Positions 33,971 to 43,480 of a stretch of 64,000 nucleotides of DNA are shown piece after piece. The notes beneath the pieces were generated by a model, which was not told the origin of the DNA, did not search any database, and saw nothing but the letters and a program-made list of their open reading frames with translations. Source of the DNA: an uncultured bacterium (GTDB taxonomy: Bacteria > Fidelibacterota > Marinisomatia > Marinisomatales > Marinisomataceae); NCBI GenBank assembly GCA_943788675.1, contig CALSRE010000002.1, positions 201,371 through 265,370 on the forward strand. Direction: 5' to 3'. A program made the position numbers and the translations under genes. Numbering within the stretch: the stretch's first letter is position 1; every line of letters starts with the position of its first letter.

Positions 33971-34534
33971 CTAATGTTTTACTCTTTCTGAGTAGCTACC
34001 ATCCTTAGTATCAACTTTAACTAAATCACCCTCATTTATAAATAATGGAACCTGAACTTCTAAACCAGTTTCTAATTTTGCAGGCTTTAATGCATTTGTT
34101 GCAGTATTTCCTTTATGACCAGGGTCAGTTTGAATAACCTTAAGAACTGCTTTTGAAGGTAGGATTAAACTTATTATTTCTTCTCCATCAAAAGATATTT
34201 CTATGGTATCTCCCTCTTTAATATAAAAATGGGCATTATCCATCATTACATCTGAAACATTGACTTGATTGAAGGTGTTGTTATCCATGAAAACAAAACT
34301 ATCACCATCTCTATACAAATATTGAAATTTACTTGATGTAACACGAATAAATTCAATTTTAGCTCCAGAATTATAAGTATGATCAATAATTTTACCAGAT
34401 TTAAGATCTTTCAATTTAGTTCTTACAAAGGCAGGGCCTTTACCAGGCTTAACATGTTGAAACTCAACAATCTTCATTCTTGAGTTTTTAAAAAGAATTA
34501 CTGCGCCGTTTCTAATATCTGCTGTTGTACTCAT
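33971..34534 (-). CDS. efp: Translation elongation factor P
   Basis: 187 residues, full length. The loop HVKPGKGPAFVRTKLK carries K32, the residue modified or used unmodified at the tip that reaches the peptidyl-transferase centre (usually PGKGQAF; here GPAF). IKEGDTIEISFDG and PLFINEGDLVKVDTKDGSY are conserved domain II/III blocks. It relieves stalling at proline runs. efp-accB-accC is a common bacterial order. Confidence 0.97.
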   Translation of the reverse strand: MSTTADIRNGAVILFKNSRMKIVEFQHVKPGKGPAFVRTKLKDLKSGKIIDHTYNSGAKIEFIRVTSSKFQYLYRDGDSFVFMDNNTFNQVNVSDVMMDNAHFYIKEGDTIEISFDGEEIISLILPSKAVLKVIQTDPGHKGNTATNALKPAKLETGLEVQVPLFINEGDLVKVDTKDGSYSERVKH

Positions 34535-34561
34535 GGTTGTAAATTAATTTAATTAATTGCT

Positions 34562-35428
34562 TTATAATAGTTTTCTTATAACTTTTTTTAATAATTCTAA
34601 AATATCTTTTTTTTCAGATTTTGAAGGAGATTTTTTTGCAAACTTTACTTGATCAATTTCGTCTAAAAGCATATTTAATTCATCATCTTTAAAGAAATTT
34701 TTTAACTCCATTGAAGTCATTTCATAAGAAATGATATAAAAATTATTGTAAAAATATTTTCTCAATATTTCTATTATTTGATCATAAAATTCTTTAACTG
34801 ACAAATCTAAATCAATTTTGTCTACATCTTTTAAAGCTTTTGACATTGGATTAGAGTTAAAAAATCTTCTTTTTGTAAATTTTTGACTATTTCTTGTTTT
34901 TAAAAGATAAATAAAATACAAAATTGCAACAATCAGAAGAAGGGTTAAAAATAATCTCAACCTTTCAATTGGAAACTTTATTTCTTTCAATGGTTTATCG
35001 CTAATTACTGTAGTCATAGTACTATCAAAAACTGAGGTAATAAAAACCTCACTAGAATCAGTTTTAAAAACTGAAGGAGATATAGAATCGGGAAAGCTAA
35101 TGCTAACATAATGAGGTGGAATAACAACCTTGCCAGTATCCCAAAATGCAATCTCATAATTAAATAATATAGAATTATTCATTGTATCAATATTTGATTG
35201 AGTAATTATTACTTTGGTAGAATCTTTAAGCCAGAATGAAGAGTCTTCCCACGCTACATGATTTATTGTATATAATTCGCCCAAATTGTCTACTATAATA
35301 CTATGATTAATAGGAAAACCTATCTGAGATATTTGAGGATTTGTTTCAAAATTAATTTCAGGAGACTGTGAAATATCTTGGCAAGAAAAAAATAATATAG
35401 ACAATAAGATATAATACTTTTTCATCAA
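34562..35428 (-). CDS. BatD-like / DUF4381-like lipoprotein with one membrane helix
   Basis: 288 residues of uncertain family. Signal with a plausible lipobox ending at C16 (SILFFSC). Residues ~20-150 look like an extracytoplasmic beta domain; LRLFLTLLLIVAILYFIYLL (about 157-176) is a membrane helix; the remainder is a charged cytoplasmic domain. Its place directly after a DUF58 and a MoxR gene matches BatD/DUF4381 members of aerotolerance-type operons. Its start overlaps the DUF58 stop by 4 bp. Function unknown. Confidence 0.6.
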   Translation of the reverse strand: MMKKYYILLSILFFSCQDISQSPEINFETNPQISQIGFPINHSIIVDNLGELYTINHVAWEDSSFWLKDSTKVIITQSNIDTMNNSILFNYEIAFWDTGKVVIPPHYVSISFPDSISPSVFKTDSSEVFITSVFDSTMTTVISDKPLKEIKFPIERLRLFLTLLLIVAILYFIYLLKTRNSQKFTKRRFFNSNPMSKALKDVDKIDLDLSVKEFYDQIIEILRKYFYNNFYIISYEMTSMELKNFFKDDELNMLLDEIDQVKFAKKSPSKSEKKDILELLKKVIRKLL

Positions 35429-36303
35429 CTTCTTTTAGCTCTTTTTCTAAAAAATTGCATTAAAAATTTTACATAATCGTCATCTGTACTAATTTGCAAT
35501 AAATCAAAGCCTATATTTTTACATTTTTTTGAAAACGTATTAAGTTTTTTATTAGAATTTTCTGAAAATTTTTTTCTACTCTTTCTGCTTGAAGTATCTA
35601 TCCAAGTCTTTTTACCAGTTTCAGAATCATGTATTTTTATTAATCCAATGTTCGGGAATTTTTTTTCTAAAGAGTCATATATCTGCAAACCAACTAAATC
35701 ATGCTTAAAATTTAAAAATTTTAACTCATTCCAAAAATTATCATCAATAAAATCAGAAATTAGAAATATTACACTTTTTCTTTTTGAAATTTTATTTGCA
35801 AAATCAATAGCATTTTTAATCGAAGTTTTTTTTTGTATATAATCAAAATCATGATTTATTATATCGGTAATTAACCTTAAAACATGCTTTTTACCTTTAT
35901 TTGGTGGGATATATTTTTCAATTTTGTCACTAAACAAAGCTAATCCAACCTTGTCATTATTTTTAATTGCTGAAAAACTTAGCATAGCTGCAATCTCTAC
36001 AGCAACATCAATTTTTAACTCGCTCTTTGACCCAAACATTCCTGAACTACTTACATCGATTAGGATTAAAACTGAAAGCTCTCTTTCTTCTTCAAATATT
36101 TTTATATGAGGTTTACCCGTTTTTGCAGTAACATTCCAATCTATAGACCTGACATCATCTCCAGGAATATACTCTCTAACTTCTGAAAATGTCATCCCCC
36201 TTCCTTTAAAATTAGAATGGTAATCTCCTCCAAAAAAGTCATTTACAATGTTCTTAGTTCTTATTTCAATCTGCCTAACTTTTTTGAGAATTTCTTTGGA
36301 CAT
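35425..36303 (-). CDS. DUF58 domain protein (MoxR-associated, vWA-like)
   Basis: 292 residues. YIPGDDVRSIDWNVTAKTGKPHIKIFEEERE is the DUF58 signature, followed by a vWA-like fold: ILIDVSSSGMFGS gives a MIDAS-like DxSxS. Such proteins pair with MoxR AAA+ ATPases in envelope-associated chaperone or metal-insertion systems. Located 7 bp after moxR and overlapping the BatD-like gene. Targets are unknown. Confidence 0.85.
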   Translation of the reverse strand: MSKEILKKVRQIEIRTKNIVNDFFGGDYHSNFKGRGMTFSEVREYIPGDDVRSIDWNVTAKTGKPHIKIFEEERELSVLILIDVSSSGMFGSKSELKIDVAVEIAAMLSFSAIKNNDKVGLALFSDKIEKYIPPNKGKKHVLRLITDIINHDFDYIQKKTSIKNAIDFANKISKRKSVIFLISDFIDDNFWNELKFLNFKHDLVGLQIYDSLEKKFPNIGLIKIHDSETGKKTWIDTSSRKSRKKFSENSNKKLNTFSKKCKNIGFDLLQISTDDDYVKFLMQFFRKRAKRS

Positions 36304-36310
36304 CTAAACC

Positions 36311-37303
36311 TTATGGAACTGGGATTTCTTGAAGAAGCTGATCAATGATATCTTCTGATGATATTTCTTCAGCTTCTGCTTCATAAGATAGTAAAATTCT
36401 ATGTCTTAGTATATCTCTAGCTACATATTTAACATCTTCAGGTATAACATAACCTCTTCCATCAATAAATGCTTTAGCCTTCGAAGCAAGAACCAAATTG
36501 ATCGAAGCTCTTGGAGATGCGCCGAAGGTAATTAAGTCACTCAATTTAGATAAGCTAAACTTATCTGGCTCTCTAGTTGCAAAAACTATATTTAAAATAT
36601 AATCAGCAATTTTTGAATCAATATATATCTCATTAACTAATTTCTGTGCATCAAGAATTGTTTTAGACTTTACTATTGATTTAATTTCATTCTTTGAAAT
36701 TGTGCTTGCTCGTTCTAAAATTTCTTTCTCTTCCTTAATTGATGGATAGTCAACAATCACCTTCATCATAAATCTGTCAACTTGAGCTTCTGGGAGTGGA
36801 TAAGTACCTTCTTGCTCAATTGGATTTTGCGTAGCTAGTACCAAAAATGGAGTTGAAAGTTTAAAAGTCTTTTCACCAATTGTAACCTGTCTTTCTTGCA
36901 TTGACTCAAGTAACGCGCTTTGAACTTTTGAAGGAGCCCTATTTATTTCATCTGCTAAGATTATATTAGAAAAAATAGGACCTTTTTTTGTATTGAATTC
37001 TCCAGTTTTCTGATTGTATATCAATGTTCCTAATAAATCTGCTGGGAGCATATCTGGAGTAAATTGTATTCTTTTAAATTCAGCGTTAATTAAGCTTGCA
37101 ACAGTATTAATTGTTAAAGTTTTTGCTAAACCAGGAACACCTTCTAAAAGTATGTGACCATTAGAAATAACTGAAATTAAAATCTTATCTATTAGATCAT
37201 GCTGACCTACTATTACATTAGAAATTTCATTTCTAAGCTCATCAACAAATGATGATTTTTGTTGAATCTTATCATTCAACCTGTCTAATTCATTTTTTTT
37301 CAT
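36311..37303 (-). CDS. MoxR-family AAA+ ATPase
   Basis: 330 residues. Walker A LLEGVPGLAKT, Walker B ILADEINRAPSKVQSALLESMQERQVT, sensor LVLATQNPIEQEGTYPLPEAQVDRFMMK and the C-terminal lid with FGASPRASINL are standard MoxR features. It should act as a chaperone working with the DUF58 and BatD-like proteins downstream. Its start overlaps the AsmA-like gene's end by 14 bp. Confidence 0.93.
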   Translation of the reverse strand: MKKNELDRLNDKIQQKSSFVDELRNEISNVIVGQHDLIDKILISVISNGHILLEGVPGLAKTLTINTVASLINAEFKRIQFTPDMLPADLLGTLIYNQKTGEFNTKKGPIFSNIILADEINRAPSKVQSALLESMQERQVTIGEKTFKLSTPFLVLATQNPIEQEGTYPLPEAQVDRFMMKVIVDYPSIKEEKEILERASTISKNEIKSIVKSKTILDAQKLVNEIYIDSKIADYILNIVFATREPDKFSLSKLSDLITFGASPRASINLVLASKAKAFIDGRGYVIPEDVKYVARDILRHRILLSYEAEAEEISSEDIIDQLLQEIPVP

Positions 37304-38489
37304 CTAAACTTCTCATAGTATGCTTTGCTTCAAACTCAGTATCAGTTAATGGAACCAAGAATCCGCTACTTTTTTTAATTTTTAAAGAACCTTTCAAATC
37401 TAATACATTTTTTCCTATGATAGAGACTGTTAAGTCTGTTACGCCATTTAAATTAATATTTTCTAGTTTTGCAAAATATATATCATAACCATTAACGATT
37501 AAATTTAAATCAGGTTTCGCAATTTCTGTAAAATCTATTGTACCGCCAATTTGCAAGTTAGGCTTTGTTTGCAGTCCTAAGCTTTTTTTAGGATTATAAA
37601 CTGTTCCAATTAAGTTGGCTTGTCCAATATTATCAACAATATTTAAATCTAAATTAAGTCTTCTTATGGGCTCTGGTTTTAACTGAGCAGGAAACGTCTT
37701 AAGTCGCATAGTAGTATTTCTAATCTGAATAACACCATTCAATTTTTGACTCATTTCAGCATTGTTAACGAACTCGTCCTCGAGTGTAATATCAAATGAT
37801 ATAGTCTCTTTTGAGTCCCCTATGCTTTCTACATCTGGAAAAAATTGAGCAATGTAGCTTGCAGGAAATTTATCTGAAGATTTTAACCTAAATTTAAAAC
37901 TATCTAAAATTGAATTTTGTGAAAACTGTATAACGTTTAATAAAAAATTAAATTCACCTAAATCTATTTCACCATCAATCATTTTTCCATTTTCAGCTTT
38001 AATAGATAAATCAAAAGACTTTTTATCGTTTGTATCTATTTTTTTTTGACCCTCGACATTGGATATATCAAGCAATGGGCTTTTTAATTTAATAGCTACT
38101 GGATTAATTAAATTAAGATCAGTATTGTTGTTTAATAGTATTTCAAGTGCAAATTGCAAAGTCTTTCTGAAATCTAAAGATGTATTTAATGTAATATTTT
38201 CTGCTTCAATAAATATTTTGCCAGACTTCTTAATGACTGGATCAACTAAAGTAATATAGGTATCAATATCTTTGTCTCTAGCTTTAAAAAAAACAGAAGA
38301 TGATTCATTAAAATCAATTTCAAATCTTTGGGTAAGACTGCTCAATGTCTTGTTTGACTTATCAAGATTGAATTCTACTCCATCAGTAAGATAAAAATAG
38401 AACGCTATCACAAAAATCACTAAAAAAAGTATAAAAGTTGATACTAAGCTTAGTAAAGTTTTTATTAGTTTTGGAACTATGCCTTCCAT
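37290..38489 (-). CDS. AsmA-like membrane-anchored protein (uncertain)
   Basis: 399 residues. One N-terminal membrane helix (LLSLVSTFILFLVIFVIAFYFYL), then a long extracytoplasmic part of repeated beta strands (KSGKIFIEAENITLNTSLDF, NADLTLIVNGYDIYFAKLENINLNGVTDLTVSIIGKNVLDLKGSLKIKK-like endings), the look of AsmA/TamB-type bridge proteins that move phospholipids to the outer membrane. No diagnostic motif is certain, so this is a fold-level guess. It lies 43 bp downstream of dnaK. Confidence 0.5.
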   Translation of the reverse strand: MEGIVPKLIKTLLSLVSTFILFLVIFVIAFYFYLTDGVEFNLDKSNKTLSSLTQRFEIDFNESSSVFFKARDKDIDTYITLVDPVIKKSGKIFIEAENITLNTSLDFRKTLQFALEILLNNNTDLNLINPVAIKLKSPLLDISNVEGQKKIDTNDKKSFDLSIKAENGKMIDGEIDLGEFNFLLNVIQFSQNSILDSFKFRLKSSDKFPASYIAQFFPDVESIGDSKETISFDITLEDEFVNNAEMSQKLNGVIQIRNTTMRLKTFPAQLKPEPIRRLNLDLNIVDNIGQANLIGTVYNPKKSLGLQTKPNLQIGGTIDFTEIAKPDLNLIVNGYDIYFAKLENINLNGVTDLTVSIIGKNVLDLKGSLKIKKSSGFLVPLTDTEFEAKHTMRSLDEKK

Positions 38490-38532
38490 AATTGAAAAAC
38501 TAACTATTAATAGCTAAATATAAAATCTAAAA

Positions 38533-40440
38533 CTAGTCTTCTACTACTTCAAAATCAGCATCTTTGATTTTTTTATCATCTTTTGCTTCTGTAGATGAAC
38601 TTGTCTCTTGAGCTGAGCTCGCTTGTTCTTGCGCGCTTGAAGCATCATACATTGAAGAAGCTTTTGAACTCCATACTGAATTTAAATTTTCCATTTCTGC
38701 TTTAATATCATCAATCACTGATGATTCATTAGCTTTTTTAAGCTTATCTAATGCTTCATTCAGATCTTTTTTATCATCTTCTGAAAGCTTATCATCTAGA
38801 TCTTTCATCTGCTTCTCTGTTTGAAACACAAGTTGTTCAGCTTGATTTTTAGTATCTATTTCTTCTTTTTTTGCTTTGTCTTCTGCTTCATGTTTTTTGG
38901 CATCATTCACCATTTTTTCAATTTCTTGATCTGACAATCCGCTTTGAGCTTCAATTCTTATACTTTGCTCTTTTGATGTCGCCTTATCTAATGCTTTAAC
39001 ATTTAAAATTCCATCAGCATCCATATCAAATGAAACTTCAATTTGAGGAGTACCTCTTGGTGCAGGTGGAATTCCATCTAAATGAAATCTTCCTAAGCTT
39101 TTATTATCATTAGCCATAGATCTTTCACCTTGGACTACATGTATATCAACCATTGGTTGATTGTCTGCTGCCGTAGAGAAAACTTGAGATTTTTGCGTTG
39201 GAATTGTTGTATTTTTTTCAATTAATGGTGTAGCAACGCCACCCATTGTTTCTATTCCCAATGTAAGCGGTGTTACATCAAGCAATAATACGTCGTCTAC
39301 GTCTCCTGAAAGTACGCCACCTTGAATAGCTGCTCCTAATGCAACTACCTCATCAGGATTTACGCTCTGGTTAGGGTCTTTTCCAAAGATTTCTTTTACT
39401 TTTGCTTGAATAGCTGGTATTCTAGTTGATCCACCTACAAGTATAACTTCATTTATATCAGAAGAACTCAATTTTGAATCTCTTAATGCTTGCTTACAAG
39501 GAGCAACAACTCTTTCAACTAAGTCTGTAACTAGCTGTTCAAAAGCCGCTCTAGTTAAAGTCATATTTAAATGCTTTGGACCTGATGAGTCTGCTGTAAT
39601 GAAAGGAAGGTTAATTTCTGTTTGCTTGGAAGAAGATAGTTCTTTCTTAGCATTTTCTGCGGATTCTTTTAATCTTTGTAACGCCATTGGATCTTTGCGA
39701 AGATCAATTCCTTCAGTTTTTTTGAATTCATCTGCTAACCAATCTACTATTTTTTGATCAAAATCATCTCCGCCTAGTCTTCCGTCACCATTACTGGCGT
39801 TCACTTCAATACTTTGACCTTCATCATTTAAGATATCTAAAATTGAAATATCAAAGGTTCCTCCTCCTAAGTCAAAAACAGCAACCTTTTCATCTTTTTT
39901 CTTATCAAAGCCATACGCTAAAGATGCAGCTGTTGGTTCATTGATAATTCTTTTTACATTTAAACCAGCAATTTTTCCAGCATCTTTAGTAGCCTTTCTT
40001 TGTGAATCATTAAAATATGCTGGTACAGTTATTACTGCATCTGTTACAGTAGAGCCTAAATATTGTTCGGCCATTTGTTTCATTTTTTGCAAAACCATAG
40101 CACTTATTTCTTGTGGCTGATACTGCTTTCCATTTGCTTCAACGTTTACCTTTTTACCGTCAATCACCACATTATAAGGTACTTCATCAATATCTTTTTT
40201 TATTTCAGCAGGTGTTCTGCCCATAAATCTCTTTATTGAATAAATCGTATTGCTAGGGTTAGTAACTGCCTGTCTTTTAGCAGGGTCACCAACCAGTCTT
40301 TCTCCATCCTTAGTAAATCCAATTACCGAAGGGGTAGTTCTTCCACCTTCTGGACTGGTAATAACTGTTGGTTCACCACCCTCCATAACCGCTACACATG
40401 AATTTGTTGTACCTAAATCAATTCCAATAATTTTACCCAT
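38533..40440 (-). CDS. dnaK: Chaperone DnaK (Hsp70)
   Basis: 635 residues. [31 protein letters not shown] and [11 protein letters not shown] are ATPase motifs; the C-terminal tail DADFEVVED is close to the usual EEVKD-type end. Protein folding in the cytoplasm. A good Shine-Dalgarno AGGAG sits 7 bases before the ATG (40447-40451). grpE and dnaJ are not adjacent. No CIRCE element is seen. Confidence 0.98.
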   Translation of the reverse strand: MGKIIGIDLGTTNSCVAVMEGGEPTVITSPEGGRTTPSVIGFTKDGERLVGDPAKRQAVTNPSNTIYSIKRFMGRTPAEIKKDIDEVPYNVVIDGKKVNVEANGKQYQPQEISAMVLQKMKQMAEQYLGSTVTDAVITVPAYFNDSQRKATKDAGKIAGLNVKRIINEPTAASLAYGFDKKKDEKVAVFDLGGGTFDISILDILNDEGQSIEVNASNGDGRLGGDDFDQKIVDWLADEFKKTEGIDLRKDPMALQRLKESAENAKKELSSSKQTEINLPFITADSSGPKHLNMTLTRAAFEQLVTDLVERVVAPCKQALRDSKLSSSDINEVILVGGSTRIPAIQAKVKEIFGKDPNQSVNPDEVVALGAAIQGGVLSGDVDDVLLLDVTPLTLGIETMGGVATPLIEKNTTIPTQKSQVFSTAADNQPMVDIHVVQGERSMANDNKSLGRFHLDGIPPAPRGTPQIEVSFDMDADGILNVKALDKATSKEQSIRIEAQSGLSDQEIEKMVNDAKKHEAEDKAKKEEIDTKNQAEQLVFQTEKQMKDLDDKLSEDDKKDLNEALDKLKKANESSVIDDIKAEMENLNSVWSSKASSMYDASSAQEQASSAQETSSSTEAKDDKKIKDADFEVVED

Positions 40441-40446
40441 TATAAA

Positions 40447-40520
40447 CTCCTTTAAATTTTTAGTTCAATTTAATAATTGCAAAGATGATACCAATAGAAT
40501 TTTAATGCCATTAATGTCAA
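40447..40520 (-). promoter_or_regulatory. Putative dnaK promoter with TGTCA/TGACA repeat
   Basis: On the minus strand a perfect TTGACA (-35, 40520-40515) lies before a poor -10 (TATTGG or CTATTG at about 40491-40497), and AGGAG is 7 bases before the dnaK ATG. The -35 is the right arm of TGTCA-N7-TGACA, which could be an operator. This 96-bp gap is larger than its neighbours', supporting a separate promoter. The weak -10 limits confidence. Confidence 0.35.
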
Positions 40521-40536
40521 TAAGTATGACATAAAG

Positions 40537-41202
40537 TCAGGTATTTATATTTTTTAAATCTCCTCCTTCGAGAATATACTGACTGTGACCTATATCAAAT
40601 ATTTCTTCATCATGTGTGGCAATAATAAAAGTTAAATTATTTTTAGTATTTAACTTTTTAAAGAGTGCTATCATTTTAATAGCATTTTCTTTATCTAAAT
40701 TTCCTGTCGGTTCATCAGCTATAACTATTGAGGGATTATTTACTATCGCTCTCATTACTGCTACTCTCTGCTTTTCGCCACCTGACAAATCATTTGGGAA
40801 AGATTTCATTCTATCTTCCAGTTCAAAAATTTTGAAGAGTTCTTTAATTTTTTGTTTATCAATTTTTTCTTTACTAATCATTTTAGGCATACAGACATTC
40901 TCTTCAAGCGATAATTCCGGAATAAGATTATGAAATTGAAAAACAAATCCTATATTTAAATTACGCAGCCTATTTAGATCTATAGCCTCACTTAAAGATT
41001 GGTTATTTATAAATATCTCTCCACTATCAGCATGATCTAAAGTGCCTAATATACTCAAGAGTGTTGATTTTCCTGACCCTGAAGGACCTTTAATGGTTAC
41101 AATTTCTCCTTCTTTGACGTCAAAACTTATATTATTTAATACATTTAAAGTTTTTTTACCATCAAGAAAATTCTTACTTAAGTTTTTAACTTTTATAATC
41201 AT
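40537..41202 (-). CDS. lolD: LolD-like ABC transporter ATP-binding protein
   Basis: 221 residues. Walker A GPSGSGKST, signature LSGGEKQRVAVMRAI and Walker B IVIADEPTGNLD. The MacB/LolD branch is shown by IVTIKGPSGSGKSTLLSILGTLDHADSGEI. With the two FtsX-type permeases upstream it should release lipoproteins from the inner membrane for transfer to the outer membrane. Overlaps the preceding permease by 4 bp. Confidence 0.9.
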   Translation of the reverse strand: MIIKVKNLSKNFLDGKKTLNVLNNISFDVKEGEIVTIKGPSGSGKSTLLSILGTLDHADSGEIFINNQSLSEAIDLNRLRNLNIGFVFQFHNLIPELSLEENVCMPKMISKEKIDKQKIKELFKIFELEDRMKSFPNDLSGGEKQRVAVMRAIVNNPSIVIADEPTGNLDKENAIKMIALFKKLNTKNNLTFIIATHDEEIFDIGHSQYILEGGDLKNINT

Positions 41203-42335
41203 ATCTGTCTATTAATAATTTGATTTGGACTCATATCTTTAACAAATCTTAATGGAATTAATGAAAAAATACCAACTAATACTAAAGAACCTGCTACAAG
41301 AACAAAGATATCTCCTATAAATAAATTCATGGGCAACGTCTCCACTAAATAAAATTCTGGGTCTAACTTAATCAGTGCAAAAGAATTTTGAATATTAATA
41401 ATTAAAATTGCAAAAAATATTCCAAGAAAAATTGCTCCAGCTCCTATAAGGTAGCTATAAATAATAAAAATTATTTTAATTCCTGTTTTGTTCATCCCTA
41501 GAGACATTAAAATAGCCAAATCCTTTAGTTTCTTTGAAGTAATTTGCATGATTGATGAACTTAAATTGAATGATGCTACTAATATGATTAAAGATAAAGT
41601 AAAAAAAGTAATCTTCTTTTCAATTTCAGTTGCTTCATAAAGTTGTTTATTTCGATCTTTCCATGACGATATTTTAGATGATAAATTTGTGTTTAACGCT
41701 TCGGAAGTATTGAATTCAAAAGATAAATTTTTATTTTTAGAATCTTTAATTATACCAAAGATTAGAGAATCATTTGCTCTTAAAATTCTATTATTAAATA
41801 TATTAGCCACAATAAATTCTCTTGCCTCAGGAACGCCAAAGGAACTGAACTTAAAATCTTTAGATATGATTTTAACCTTATCTCCAATATCTAAACTAAG
41901 TCGTGAAGCAAGCGCATTACCAATTATGATTTCATTATCATATAATGCTTCATGCTTTTCTGTCAGATATAAATTATAAAAATCAGTTATAGATTGATTG
42001 GTAACAGACTTAAACTGAATAAGGCTTTGTTTATTTTCAGAAATAATTATTAATTCATCAACATTATAAATGGAATAGCTGTGATTATTGGAATCTAAAT
42101 AATCTTTAATAGATTTGTCTGCTTTATCACTATAATTCTCAATTTCAAATTGACCATACAATTTAATGGATTCAGATTTTAGAATATCTTGAAAACCATT
42201 TAAAACAGATATAGATAGCACAATTGAAGCAGCTCCAATAAATAAACCTACAAATGAAACAAAATTTATAGCACTCGAAGTAAATTTCTTTTTTGGAAAC
42301 AAAAATCTTTTTGCTATTAAAAAATATAAATTCAT
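41199..42335 (-). CDS. LolC/LolE-type (FtsX) ABC permease
   Basis: 378 residues: an N-terminal helix (FVSFVGLFIGAASIVLSISVLNGFQDIL), a large periplasmic domain (about 45-235), and three C-terminal helices ending in IPLRFVKDMSPNQII. This layout is that of LolC/LolE. It forms the second half of a heterodimer with the next permease upstream and is powered by the LolD-like ATPase downstream. LolC versus LolE cannot be assigned. Confidence 0.87.
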   Translation of the reverse strand: MNLYFLIAKRFLFPKKKFTSSAINFVSFVGLFIGAASIVLSISVLNGFQDILKSESIKLYGQFEIENYSDKADKSIKDYLDSNNHSYSIYNVDELIIISENKQSLIQFKSVTNQSITDFYNLYLTEKHEALYDNEIIIGNALASRLSLDIGDKVKIISKDFKFSSFGVPEAREFIVANIFNNRILRANDSLIFGIIKDSKNKNLSFEFNTSEALNTNLSSKISSWKDRNKQLYEATEIEKKITFFTLSLIILVASFNLSSSIMQITSKKLKDLAILMSLGMNKTGIKIIFIIYSYLIGAGAIFLGIFFAILIINIQNSFALIKLDPEFYLVETLPMNLFIGDIFVLVAGSLVLVGIFSLIPLRFVKDMSPNQIINRQI

Positions 42336-43480
42336 TTATTCCTCAAATTATCAATAGGATTTATTTTTATAAAATTTGTTAAAGATGCAAATGAGAAAAC
42401 AGCACTAAATAGGATACTGAATAGAATCAAATACAAAGAGCTTAAATAATTAAAATCCATTGGAAGGTAATCAACAAAGTATATGTTCTGAGAAATAGCT
42501 ATAAAATGAAATTTATTCTGAAAAAAAATAAACAAATAAGATATAATTATACCTAAGGATGAACCTAAAAAGGCTAGCATGATTGATTGAAAAACAAAAA
42601 TTTTTGATATAGAGGAATTAGGCAAGCCATAGATACTTAAAATTGAAAAGTTCAATTTCTTTTCATTAAATAAAACAGTCAAGGAACTCAGTAGTCCAAA
42701 AAATGATACAATTACAATCATGCTAAAAATAAAAAATATTGGCCATTTTTGCGTATTAATCCAATCAAATAGATTTGCATACCTATCAAATACATTAATT
42801 TCATAAAATGGGTACTCCATAGCGTTTTGATTATTTGAATTAGTTAAAATCCATCCTGAAATTTTGTTATCGACATTGTAGAACTCTTGAAGAAATTCAA
42901 GATTGATAAAAACCTGTCTTAAATCATATTCCTCAATTCCAGAGTCATACAAATATTTAATTTTTAAAAAAACAAATCTGTTATTATTTGACAATTTATT
43001 TAAGTTTGCTGGATTAAAAATAGCTAATTCGTCTCCTTGTAAAACCGACAATTTATTTGCTAAAGTTTTGCTAATAATAATATGATTTTTTTTTAATTCA
43101 ATATTCCCATTTTTAAATAAATTAATTTTATCGATATCAGTTGATTTATACCCATTTAATACAATATTCTGGGAATTTTTTTTTGATTTTAATAGAGCAT
43201 ATTTCTCTAAGTATTGGATTCCACCATCAGGAATTAGATTTTTATATTCACTACTATCAAATTCATCTTCAAAAAGATGGTTTATTGTGCTATAGCCATT
43301 AAGATCTGATAACTTTTGAGCAATAGCTGATTCAAACCCTGCGATAGAGCTAGATACAATATTTAAGGATGCTATACCAAGAGAAAGACTTAAAATGGTT
43401 ATTAAATTTGTAATTCTAAAGACTGCACTGCTTTTTTTTGAAATGAATAATCTTTTAATTAAAAAAAATAGAAAATTCAT
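42332..43480 (-). CDS. LolC/LolE-type (FtsX) ABC permease
   Basis: 382 residues with the same plan as its neighbour: helix 1 (TNLITILSLSLGIASLNIVSSSIAGFESAI), periplasmic domain, three C-terminal helices and the ending FIKINPIDNLRNK. Overlaps the following permease by 4 bp and lysS by 4 bp. The pair probably arose by duplication and now works as a heterodimer for outer-membrane lipoprotein release. Confidence 0.86.
   Translation of the reverse strand: MNFLFFLIKRLFISKKSSAVFRITNLITILSLSLGIASLNIVSSSIAGFESAIAQKLSDLNGYSTINHLFEDEFDSSEYKNLIPDGGIQYLEKYALLKSKKNSQNIVLNGYKSTDIDKINLFKNGNIELKKNHIIISKTLANKLSVLQGDELAIFNPANLNKLSNNNRFVFLKIKYLYDSGIEEYDLRQVFINLEFLQEFYNVDNKISGWILTNSNNQNAMEYPFYEINVFDRYANLFDWINTQKWPIFFIFSMIVIVSFFGLLSSLTVLFNEKKLNFSILSIYGLPNSSISKIFVFQSIMLAFLGSSLGIIISYLFIFFQNKFHFIAISQNIYFVDYLPMDFNYLSSLYLILFSILFSAVFSFASLTNFIKINPIDNLRNK

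Noticed and set aside
40441-40536. CIRCE or heat-shock sigma element before dnaK
   Set aside because: No TTAGCACTC-N9-GAGTGCTAA and no convincing alternative sigma boxes were found; only a sigma70-like -35 is visible.
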